NCBI GenBank assembly: GCA_037892935.1
Contig: JAYXKI010000015.1
Location: 558,001 to 622,000, forward strand
DNA length: 64,000 nt
DNA from: Phlebopus portentosus
Taxonomy: Eukaryota; Basidiomycota; Agaricomycetes; Boletales; Boletinellaceae
Direction: 5' to 3'
This document shows, piece by piece, positions 1-9,580 of the stretch; the stretch's first letter is position 1; each line of letters begins with the position of its first letter. Under the pieces are notes generated by a model. That model was not told the origin of the DNA and ran no database searches. It saw nothing but the letters and a program-made list of their open reading frames with translations. The position numbers were made by a program, and so were the translations under genes.

Positions 1-440
1 GGCCAACATAATAATAAATAAGTATAATTGAGTTAAACCCAAATACGTCACTTAGATCAAGACAGCTAAGATGAGGCTTAAGTCCAGACCATCGAATGCT
101 AAGTCGTCGTAGTGGTAAGTAGAATTCACAACTAAATAATACAAGAAATAGAGTAAGTACCTAAGTTATCATGGTGGTAAGTAGAATAGTAAGATAGGGG
201 ATCAAAAAGTCAAACTAGTTACTTATATTCACTTTGAGTGTGGTAAAGGTCTACTCTATTAAGAAGTCACATGATGAAGAAATGGGGTGATTAGTGAGCA
301 TTGTAAAAAATGATGGAAGGTTCCGGTAAATGGATGAGTAATCATTAATAAAAAAATTAAAAAAATAAAAGAAAAAGAAAAGAAATTAAAAAATAGAAAA
401 TGATGTAAGAAAATAAAAGGAAAATGTTTGAGTCCTTACA
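1..440 (-). repeat. 3' LTR of element 0 (cut by window edge)
   Basis: This is the partner of the LTR at 23457-23931; the first ~36 bases lie outside the window. It ends in the family terminus ...CCTTACA on the plus strand (TGTAAGG... in element orientation). It differs from its partner at roughly 9-10% of positions by eye, mostly C/T and G/A changes at former CpG sites, so it is the oldest LTR pair here. Confidence 0.85.
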
Positions 441-1242
441 TCACCCCCCTTTCAAGGTTGGGCATCCCAACCAACCACATAAGCCTTCTGACGATGTGAA
501 TTTGTACAGCATTTGTAGACTTTGTTGAGGTATTGTTAGCTTTCTTAGAGCCCCAGGATGTTTGCGATAGAAGTCTTGAATTGATTCTTGTGCATTATCT
601 TTGACGTTGGACTCCAGTTGCCATGTTGCTTCTTTATATCCAACCCACTTGACTAGAAATTGGAGTTTGCCTCAATGTAGATGCAAGTTGAGTATTTTTT
701 CAACCTCGTACTCTTTCTGCTCATCAATGATCACTGGTGGCGGTGGAGGCGGCTTCTTTTACAACTCGAAAGATGGTTGGATGGCCGGTTTGAGCAAGAT
801 CTCATTGAAGACTGGATGAATCTTTTTCCACAACTTTGGTAGCTTGAGTCTGTATGTGCTTGCACCAGCTCTTTCCACTACCTTGAAGGGACTGAACCAC
901 TTGTCATCCATCTTCTTCATCAGTCAGATTGTCTTGATATTCTGTCCATCCAAGAAGACTTTCTGCCCTGCCTTGTAACTAATGGACTTTCCAGCATGAC
1001 GGTCATAGAAGTGCTTCATGTCTTTGTTCACTTGGGCTAGGTTACTCTGAGCAAGTTCATGCACCTCTTTGACATGCTTGACAAATTCTTCTGCTGATAG
1101 GTTTGATGATGCTGTCCCAACCTCCATAAAGTCCAAAAGGTGTATTCCCGTGTTAATGAAGAAGGGGGACAACTTTGTCGCTGAGTGTTCACAGTTGTTG
1201 TATGCGAACTCTGCAAGAGCTAGCCAATCCACCCAGTCCAAC
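441..1242 (-). pseudogene. 3' end of pol of element 0 (integrase C-terminus and chromodomain), decayed
   Basis: On the minus strand this reads as the end of the same polyprotein that is intact at 27482-31366: the integrase segment around 924-1241 (residues such as WLALAEFAYNN), then the GPF-like region and the chromodomain near 600-800. Several stops and frame breaks interrupt it. The reading frame is cut at 1242/1243 by insertion of element I and resumes at 18112, with CCAAC (1238-1242 and 18112-18116) duplicated on both sides. It is a dead copy; CpG dinucleotides are almost absent. Confidence 0.85.
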
Positions 1243-1661
1243 TGTTAGGCGGCGAGACTAACGGGCGTCGATCTCGAGGCGGCCAATACAATAACAAGCA
1301 ACTAGCTAACGCGAGTTGCTGGGCTATACACACGCTATGTTGCAGTAAAGGTAAGTAGATTTCAGCAAACTAATAATACAAGAGTAGATACCTATGTCGC
1401 AGTGAAGGTAAGTAGAATAGAAAGACAAGGAACGAAAGAGTCAAACTATCTACTTATATAGACTTTGAGCACGGGAAAGGTCTACTCTAATAGGAAGTCA
1501 CATGACAAGGAATGAGATGATTAGTGAGCGTGATAGAACATTGTGGAATGTTCCGGTAATTGGATGAATAAGCGCATAAGAAAAATAAAAGAAAAGGAAA
1601 AAGAATATTTAAAATGAATGATGACATAAGAAAAGAAAAGGAAAATGTTCGAGTCCTTACA
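1243..1661 (-). repeat. 3' LTR of element I
   Basis: 419 bp from TGTTAGGC to CCTTACA on the plus strand, the same length as its partner at 17693-18111. About 18 differences are seen by eye (about 4%). It is flanked on the left by the target duplication CCAAC (1238-1242) and on the right by the polypurine-type end of the internal region. Confidence 0.92.
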
Positions 1662-1691
1662 TCACCCTCCTCTCAAGGTTGGGTGTCCCGA

Positions 1692-3319
1692 TGAAGAGTA
1701 AGTCTGAAGCTTGGGAACGTACGGAGTCGTTATGACCAGTTCCGCGGTGTTCCGACTGGTTTCGCTCGGTTTCGACTAGTTTCGCTCGAACGAGTAGACT
1801 TAGCAAGAACGCCATAGTCCAGATGGCACGTGCACCGTTCTTTGATCGGCCATCAAGACAGGAGAATCATGGCATCGAGTTTGCACATGTCGATCACAAG
1901 TCTCCAGACCTCGGATCCGCATTCCAGACAAAGAGATTTGACCCTACAACCTCGTCCTCAGTCCCTCTCCTTTGTTAAACATCACAGACTTACTTTGTTA
2001 GGCTAGCCAGAGCCCTTCCGAGTCGTTTCCCCGAGTTCCGCTTCGTTCCGCTCAAAGAGACCCAGTTCCGAAGGTTTCACACATATTCTGACCTTTCTAT
2101 ATGCGTCCCCTTTAATCCATTATGCTCTCGTTTCAGACATGCTTAGTATTGTTTCTTTTGACTTATGTGTCCCTTAAACCATTCCTATGCGCTCCTCTCC
2201 TTTGTAGATAGCGATATGCGTTCCCTTTTCTTTATGACGTAGGTTCTCTGACCGCTGGGAGGCTCAGTCTTGGACGTTTAGTATAAATATAGCACGACTC
2301 TCGTAGTAGAAGGGGAGCTTAGTCGGAGCTGAGTGGGAGCTTAGCTTACAGTTCTCACATCGTCTCAAAGTCCCTCGACCTCTAGTCTACTTGTTCGTAG
2401 TGGACTCTCTCGTCTCTATAGTCTAATATACGATATTTCGTGTTCTGTACAGTCGATCGGTGATCTCTCTTCATAGCAGAGCTGTTCATACGTTCGTATA
2501 GTTCGCTGTGATCGTACAAAGGCTCCTCTTACTTCTCTCACCCGAACCGATACCTCCATACGTGTTCCGAACCGTTTTGCCCAGTTTCGCTCGTAACCCA
2601 GTTACTCTGTGTGCTGCTCGCATTTGGTCTCGCAACACCTTCTCCTCTCCATTGTCATTGAGAAAGGACACCATATCACCCCTTTCCTCTTGACTTTCCA
2701 CTCTCCGCTTCCTCAAGACCAGCCCGGTGCTATTCCACATCATTTCGATCGGAAACAGTCGGTTTCATCGTCCCACACGTATCCTTCGATTCTCTCAGTC
2801 CCCTTCCATCATCGTTTTGCACCTCCATCCCTCACATCACATTTCAACATACTCAGCAATTATCCTTCGTCCATCGTATCGCATTTCGAACCATTACGCT
2901 GTGTTCTGACACTTAAGACTACGAGTGAGATCGACTGCAGTCGCTTACCAGTGTGTTAGCACAGTCGATTAGTCACGTTTGGGTTGGTGGTTCGACTAGC
3001 GTAGCTTAGTTAGTTTAGTTCTTGTGCCTTGGGTTAGTCGGCTTTAGTCCAGAGCTCGCAGCTGAGCCGGAGAGTCGATTTAGCCTTTGCACCGCCACCA
3101 TCAATCTCGGGAGAAGCCTACCCTCGGAATTCCTCCTCGAGCGCTTCCCTCATATCCCCGGTTCTCACCAAGCCCTTCCATTGTCTATCCCTATTTCCCT
3201 CCACTCCTTCATGCCCTTAGCTCGGGTGTAATTCTCTGCTGACCGTTTGAAGGTATTCTAGGGCAGCCCCTCGAACTATACACTCCCTGTCCGGCATCAG
3301 AACGTCCACAGGAGTTTCA
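1692..3319 (+). mobile_element. LTR-like insertion unit, family X copy 1 (1.63 kb)
   Basis: This block interrupts the 3' end of element I pol: the host reads continuously if it is removed, and CCGA is duplicated at 1688-1691 and 3320-3323. It starts TGAAG and ends GGAGTTTCA, so the termini are TG...CA. A TATA motif (TATAAATA, 2282-2289) is followed by a stretch conserved in the block at 32035-33414. No convincing long coding frame exists. A shorter copy lies at 6271-7142. It may be a solo long LTR or a non-autonomous element; no reverse transcriptase is present, so the class is inferred only from the termini and target duplication. Confidence 0.7.
2282..2289 (+). promoter_or_regulatory. TATA box of family X unit
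   Basis: TATAAATA inside copy 1, followed by a segment (GCACGACTCTCG...) that aligns with the sequence after TATAAAT at 32588-32594 in the related block. Copy 2 begins at the equivalent of about 2348, some 65 bases downstream. Confidence 0.5.
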
Positions 3320-3323
3320 CCGA

Positions 3324-6166
3324 CCAACCACATAATCCTTCTGACAACGTAAACCTATACAGTGCTCGCATGCTTTGTCGAGGTATTGTTAACTTTTGCG
3401 GAGCTCCAGGATGTTTGCGATAGAATTCTTGAATTGATTCCTGTGCATTATCCTTGATGTCAGATTCCGGCTGCCATGTCGCTTCCTCATATCCAACCCA
3501 CTTGACCAAGAACTGGAGCCTTCCTCGATGTAGACGTGAGTCGAGTATTTCTTCAACCTCGTACTCTTCCTGTTTGTCAATGATCACTGATGGGGGTGGA
3601 GGCGGCTTCTTTTGTGATTCGAAAAACAGTTGAATGGCCGGTTTGAGCAGGATCTCGTTAAAGACGGGATGAACGTGTTTCCATGTCTTTGGGATCTTTA
3701 GCTTATACATGCTCGCGCCCACCTTTTCCATTACCTCGAATGGGTGAAACCATTTGTCGTCCATCTTCTTCGTCGGTTGGATCATCTTAATGTTTTGACC
3801 ATCCAAGAAGACCTTTTGTCCCATCTCATATACTATTGACTTTCCAGCATGACGATCGTAAAAGCGCTTCATGTCTTCATTGGCCTGGGTCAGATTGGTC
3901 TGAGCGAGTTCGTGTATTCCCTTGACATGTTTAGCAAACTCTTCTGCCGATAGATTGGACAAAGTCATTCCAACGCCCGTAAAGCCTGAAGGGTGTTGTC
4001 CTGTGTTGACAAAGAAGGGTGATAGTTTGGTCACCGAATGTTCATGATTGTTGTGTGCAAACTCTGCAAGAGCTAACCAGTCTGCCCAGTCTGATTGTCG
4101 ATGATTGACGTATAGTTGAAGGTACTGTTCGAGTTCTTGATTAACTCGTTCCGTCTGCCCGTCTGTTTGAGGGTGGTATGCCGTTGACAGATTGCCTTCG
4201 ATGTGAAGGAGTTTGTACAACTCCCTCATCATCTTTGCATCGAACTGTACTCCTCGGTCATGGATGATCTTTTGAGGTAAGCCATGCAACCGGAAGACAT
4301 GGTCCCTGTAAATTCTGGCCATTCCTTCTGCCATCAATTTTGTCGTCGTTGGTATCGCATGGATTTGTTTGCTAAAGCGATCGACTACCACACAAATCGC
4401 ATTAAATCTATTTGACTCCGGCAACTCTCCGATCAGGTCGACCGTGACAACTTGCCATGGTGCCTCCGGTACCTCATTAGGGTGCAAAACCTTTGCCCTT
4501 GTTGTTCTGAGGGCCTTCATTCGCTGACAACGATTGCATCCTCACATGTAATTCCTGACATCGACGTACATGTTAGGCCACCAGAAACTTCTGTTCGCTA
4601 GTGCAATGGTCTTGTTCACTCCTGGGTGGCCTGCCAACGTCGAGTCGTGACACTCCCTCATCACTTCCTCCCTCACGCCCATCGGTACGAAAACGTTTTG
4701 AAACTTCTTCGTCTTCGTCATTGAGAGCTTAACCGTCACCTCTTTTTTCCACAACCCATCTACGAACACTAAGTTCGTCGGTCTCTCTTCCTCATTCAAC
4801 TCCGTTTGTGCTTTTCGAATCTTCTCGATCAACACATCTCTTGACGTCTCTACCGCTCCTCTGACCAGCCATTTGTCTCTGATGAACGTGACGTCCTCAT
4901 TATCCCGTTTGCCCTTGTTGTAGTCCGCCCAATGTGACAATATGTCAGCCTTGCCCAATGTCTTCCCTGGCTTGTGTACTAACGTGAAGTCGAATTCGGC
5001 TAAATCGAGTTGCCAACGAGCTTGTCAACGATTCAACTTTTGAGGCGATCAGAAATACATCAAGTTTGCGTGATTGGTCCATACTTCGAAAGGTCTCTTG
5101 GCTCCTTGGAGGTATTGTCGCCATTCCTTAAGAGCTTGAACGATTGCGAGCATCTCTTTGTCATAGATCTCGTAATTTTGTTTGGCCTCCAAGAAGGTTG
5201 ACAATCGATAGGCTATCACCTTCCACTTGTCGTCTTGTTTCTGAAGGAGCACTCCTCCAGACGCAAAGTCTGACGCATCTGCTTTGACCCGGAAAGGACC
5301 CTCCTCGTTTGGGATGGCTAGAACTGGGGGACTACTCAACCAACCCTTCAACTCTTCAAATGCTCGTTGTTCCTCCTCTCCCCACTTCCATTCCACCTTA
5401 CCTGTCAGCATCATCAGGGGTTTAACGACAGAGCTATAGTCCTTTACGAATCGTCGCAACTAATTCCCTAGTCCCAGGAATTGTTGCAGTTCGTGAACAT
5501 TTCGCGGGATTGGCCACTCCTGAACCGCTGTTGTCTTTTTCGGGTCTATTCGAACCTCGCCATCACCGATGATGTGTCCGAGATACTTAACTGTATCAAC
5601 CTCGAACTTACATTTCTGCGGCTTCAGGAAAAGTCCGTTTTGACACAGGATTTCAAAGACTCATTTGGTGCGTTGGCAATGTTCCTCCAAATCATTCGAG
5701 AAAATGAGGATGTCATCAAGGTAAATAATGACGATATCCTCATGGATCATTTCTCGAAAGATATCGTTCATGAAACCTTGGAATGTCGCCGGCGCATTGC
5801 ATAATCCGAAAAACATGACCGTTGGTTCGAATAAGCCTAAATTCGTCCTAAACGCCGCCTTCCATTCATCGCCCTCGCGAATCCGAATGTTGTAATATCC
5901 CCAGCGAACGTTGAGCTTCGTGATGTATTTCGCATCCTTGACCTTATCGATGAGCTCATTTATCAATGGCAATGGGTATTTGTTCTTAACCGTTCCTTCG
6001 TAAAGCTTTCGATAGTCTTGGATTGCTCATAAGCTCCCATCTTCCTTCTTAATAAAGAAGAACGGAGATGCCATCGGGGATTTCGACTGTTGGATGCATC
6101 CAGATGCTAGGTTCTCTTCGATGAATTCCTTCATTGCCTCTTGTTCTTTTGGCGACAATGGGTAAA
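3324..6166 (-). pseudogene. pol of element I, 3' two thirds (RT to chromodomain), broken
   Basis: Minus-strand remnant of the chromovirus polyprotein. In order of translation, the reverse transcriptase is at about 6160-5660 ([12 protein letters not shown] and YLDDIL are visible), RNase H at about 5459-5049, the integrase zinc region at about 4958-4542, and the integrase core to chromodomain at 4520-3324 (HDRGVQFD, TDGQTERVNQ, EEYEVEEILDSRL). Stops and frameshifts separate these blocks. The upstream end is cut at 6166 by element II; gag of the same element resumes at 13918. The lower end is interrupted by the family X unit at 1692-3319. Function is certainly lost. Confidence 0.9.
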
Positions 6167-6270
6167 TGTAAGGACTCGAACATTTTCCTTTTCTTTTCTT
6201 ATGTCATCATTCATTTTAAATATTCCTTTTCCTTTTCTTTATATTACTAATCCCCTTTTACAAATTCCGT

Positions 6271-7142
6271 TGAAACTCCTGTGGACGTTCTGATGCCGGA
6301 CAGGGAGTGTATAGTTCGAGGGGCTGCCCTAGAATACCTTCAAACGGTCAGCAGAGAATTACACCCGAGCTAAGGGCACGAAGGAGTGGAGGGAAATAGG
6401 GATAGACAATGGAAGGGCTTGGTGAGAACCGGGGATATGAGGGAAGCGCTCGAGGGGGAATTCCGAGGGTAGGCTTCTCCCGAGATCGACGGTGGCGGTG
6501 CAAAGGCTAAATCGACTCTCCGGCTCAACTGCGATCTCTGGACTAAAGCCGACTAACCCAAGGCACAAGAACTAAACTAACTAAGCTACGCTAGTCGAAC
6601 CACCAACCCGAACGTGACTAATCGACTGTGCTAACACACTGGTAAGCGACTGCAGTCGATCTCACTCGTAGTCTTAAGTGTCAGAACGCGGCGTAACAGT
6701 TCGAAACGCGATACGATGGACGGAGGACAATAGCGTTTCCAATCGAAATGATGCGGAATAGCACCGGGCTGGTCTTGAGGAAGCGGAGAGTGGAAAGTCA
6801 AGAGGAAAGGGGTGATATGGTGTCCTTTCCCGACGACAATGGAGAGGAGAAGGTGTTGCGAGACCAAATGCGAGCGGCACGCGGAGTAACTGGGTTACGA
6901 GCGAAACCGGGTGAAACGGATCGAAACACGTGAGGGGGTCTTGTTTCGGGTGAGAGGAGATAGAGAAGCCTTTATACGATGACGGCGAACTATACGAACG
7001 CACGAACGGCTCTACTGCGAAGAGAGGTCACCGATCAACTGTACAGAACACGAAATGTCGTATATTAGACTATAGAGATGAGAGAGTCCACTACGAACAA
7101 GTAGACTAGAGGTCGAGAGGCTTTGAGACAATGTGAGAACTG
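6271..7142 (-). mobile_element. Family X copy 2, 5'-truncated (872 bp)
   Basis: Reverse complement of the last ~970 bp of the unit at 1692-3319, with about 100 bp missing internally. It is inserted in the 5' LTR of element II and CCGT is duplicated at 6267-6270 and 7143-7146. In element orientation it ends GGAGTTTCA like copy 1, but begins CAGTTCTCAC instead of TGAAG, shortly after the TATA-defined start region of copy 1. Confidence 0.75.
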
Positions 7143-7284
7143 CCGTTCAATCCGTTGTGGCTTATTCATCTTCAGTCATCGGCCATGACTAAATCCGTTC
7201 CTCCCGACTAACACGCTCACTAATCACTCCACTCTTTGACATGTGACCTTTCTATTAGAGTAGACCTTTCCCGCGCACAAAGTC

Positions 7285-7292
7285 TATATAAG
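7285..7292 (+). promoter_or_regulatory. TATA box of element II LTR
   Basis: TATATAAG, identical in the LTRs of elements I and III. It lies 34 bases upstream of GTCTTTCTATT (7319-7329), the proposed 5' end of the transcript. Confidence 0.65.
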
Positions 7293-7503
7293 TAGATAGT
7301 TTGACTCTTTCGTTCCTTGTCTTTCTATTCTACTTACCTTCACTGCGACATAGGTATCTACTCTTGTATTATTAGTTTGCTGAATTCTACTTACCTTCAC
7401 TGCGACATAGCGTGCGTATAGCCCGGCAACTCGCGTTAGCCAGTTGTTTGTTGTTGTGTTGGCCGCCTCGAGATCGACGCCCGTTAGTCTCGCTGCCTAA
7501 CAT

Positions 7504-7514
7504 AATAGAAAGAC
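7504..7514 (+). other. Self-priming primer-binding site of element II
   Basis: AATAGAAAGAC, one base after the LTR end, is the exact reverse complement of GTCTTTCTATT at 7319-7329 in the LTR. Eleven paired bases next to the LTR is the arrangement described for Tf1-type self-priming retrotransposons, where the mRNA 5' end primes minus-strand synthesis. No match to a tRNA 3' end is evident here. Confidence 0.7.
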
Positions 7515-8020
7515 CTACTCTCGAACCCGTGGGTTAACCACTCGTTCGTCGCTACTCCACGCAGGAGACACATCGACGGTCAACAACCGCGCCCATCCCA
7601 GATTTATCCGAGCAACCCCTATCTTGCCCGTTAAGGTCCGAGTGACTTTGACGTGTCCCGATAGTTCCGAACCAATCATATCACCGTGGCTCCGACTCGC
7701 TACCAGACTCGTTATCAACCCCGCCGACAACCTTACGCAAAACCAAAGAGGTTTGTCGTACCTTGGGCAGACGTTCAAGATCAGATCAGCCTAGGAAACA
7801 TCGATCCGAACAACATAGTCTTTGGTCGGAACAAAGAAGGCTGCCTAGTCCCTGTTCGTATCGACGGTCCAGTTCCAGACCCCTATCCACACTATCGTCA
7901 ACGTGGCGCTCAGAATCACCCTTCTTTGGAACTCCCATCAGACGTTCTCGTGGGTGACGCATAGAGTCCAATCATCATCAAGTATTTCGTTTATCATCTA
8001 CCTCGGTGCCTTTCGACTAG
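7515..8020 (+). other. 5' leader of element II before gag
   Basis: About 500 bases between the primer-binding site and the open gag frame. It contains a 92-codon frame (7686-7964, no ATG) rich in Arg and Pro. About 219 bp of this stretch is absent from element III, where the break falls between two CGTGGC motifs; this looks like a deletion through short homology. A conserved in-frame TAG lies directly before the gag frame. Confidence 0.5.
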
Positions 8021-9562
8021 TTGTCAATTTTAAAGACGAGCCGATCATCCGAAATCGGTCCCGTCCGAACACCATCCCGATCCCCGTTCCACCCCCAGCC
8101 TATCAAAGTGGAGCTAACTGACGAGCAACGAGCGGCGCTTCCGACAAACTCTAGGTGGAGCGCGTCGAAGAAACAGTACATCGTCAGGTCGGGCGGCCAG
8201 AACTTCACGGCTTGGTGGGACGAAACCGCAAAGAAGTGGTATTCAACCAGGGGGGACAAGTCACAGTATTGGAGAGCGAAAGAAGAGGGTGACGAAGACG
8301 AACCCGCGCCCCCTACCCCTACACGATCAACGGCCTCATTACCAGGACCATCAACATTGACAGGTCAGGCGTCGGCCCCATCCACAGCACCCCCATTGTC
8401 TTTCACTACACCACGAGAACTGGCTCCGCTCGTACCAACAGACGAAGAAGAAGAAGAAGAGGAAGAACACGAGATGTCGTTGTCAAAGGAAACGATGACT
8501 GATCTCGCGACGGCGGTCGCACTAGCGCTCCAAGCTGCAGGCGAAGGTGCGAACCAAGGCTCGAAGACATCGAAGAAGGTCCACGTCGCCAAACCCAGAG
8601 ATTTCGATGGCGAACATGATTACGTAGACTTCAAATGAGAACTGCGCCTGTATATCTACGCATCCGAACATGAATTCAGGACGAACAAGAGCAAAATTAT
8701 GTTCGCCCTGTCGTACATGAAGAGTGGTGCTGCAGCTCGCTGGGCGGAAAGCTATACCAGCGGAGCGATCGATGCAGATGGCGATTTGAAGTTTACGGAC
8801 AGCTGGGAAGCCTTCTTAAAGAAGCTGGACACGTCGTTCGATGACCCCGCCAGGTCTCAGAAAGCTTTCGAACGACTTGATGCGATGTACCAAGGAGACC
8901 TCAACGCCGATGAGTTCTTCAACAAATTCGACATCTGTCGAGTGGACGCGGGTCTAGCGACAGAAGCGCACGACGAGTGGTTGATGAGTCGCCTAAAGAG
9001 GGCTCTAAACCCCAAGGTTGTCGAAGGCGTCATGAGATTGCCTAATGAACCGACGTCGTACGAAGAATTCAAGAGGGCTGCCGTCAAGGTCGACAGGGTT
9101 GAACGTCAGATCAGAGACCTGATGGCCGAACGTCGACGAAAGACAATAAGCTCAACGGCAACAAGGCCAGCTCCTCCGCCACCACCGAGACGGCCTATGC
9201 CGCTCCAACAAGCAGCTCGTCCCTACGTGCCTCCTCCCCAAGATCGTCGTGACGCAACAGGAATAACGTACGGAGGCCTGGGTCAGCCGATGGACCTAAT
9301 GATGAACCAGGCGCGCCGTACACGTGCTTGTTACAAGTGTGGCCAGGTGGGCCACTACATCAGGGAATGCCCGCGAGGCCGTGAAGCAATACGCGCCATC
9401 ATCGCAGCTTTTGTTCCGGCAGACAGGAAGGCACTCTTCGAAGAGCTCGGCCAAGCAAAGGAATCCTCCTTCGAAGAGGATGATGAGGTCGACGTGCGAG
9501 CAGTGCCTGCTGAGCTGGAAGAACTAGTGGAAGGCGAGGGTTTTCCGGAAGACCAGGCGTAG
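8021..9562 (+). pseudogene. gag of element II (one nonsense codon)
   Basis: Gag polyprotein of the chromovirus: an acidic and Pro-rich N-terminal segment (to about 8470), a gag core beginning MSLSKE (ATG 8474), and one CCHC zinc knuckle (CYKCGQVGHYIREC, near 9330-9372), followed by an acidic tail. The codon at 8636-8638 is TGA where element III has CGA, so one CpG transition truncates it after about 205 codons; the rest (8699-9562) is open. The frame has no ATG between the upstream TAG and 8474, so the true start is unresolved. It ends at TAG 9560-9562, just after the slippery heptamer. Confidence 0.9.
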
Positions 9563-9580
9563 ACGTCGGAACGACTGGTC
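9538..9580 (+). promoter_or_regulatory. Putative -1 ribosomal frameshift signal, gag-pol of element II
   Basis: GGGTTTT (9538-9544) is aligned as G GGT TTT in the gag frame. Six bases later GACCAG (9551-9556) can pair with CTGGTC (9575-9580), and flanking GGAA/TTCC can extend the stem. A -1 slip gives the pol frame, which is open from there on. The arrangement is the same in element III. Confidence 0.6.

Larger units (their letters stand above)
6167..7502 (+). repeat. 5' LTR of element II, split by a family X copy
   Basis: Starts TGTAAGGACTCG and ends GCCTAACA. Without the nested 872 bp unit and the duplicated CCGT it is about 460 bp. TATATAAG at 7285-7292 is the promoter element. The mRNA is predicted to start near 7319, at the 11-nt GTCTTTCTATT. 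A 26-nt motif containing TACCTTCACTGCGACATAG occurs twice downstream of that start. Confidence 0.92.

Noticed and set aside
2486..3231. Several 60-116 codon frames inside the family X copy, one of which (69 codons, 3022-3231) is also present at 6359-6568
   Set aside because: The matching frame only reflects recent common origin of the two copies; frames occur on both strands, codon composition is not protein-like, and copy 3 does not keep them.
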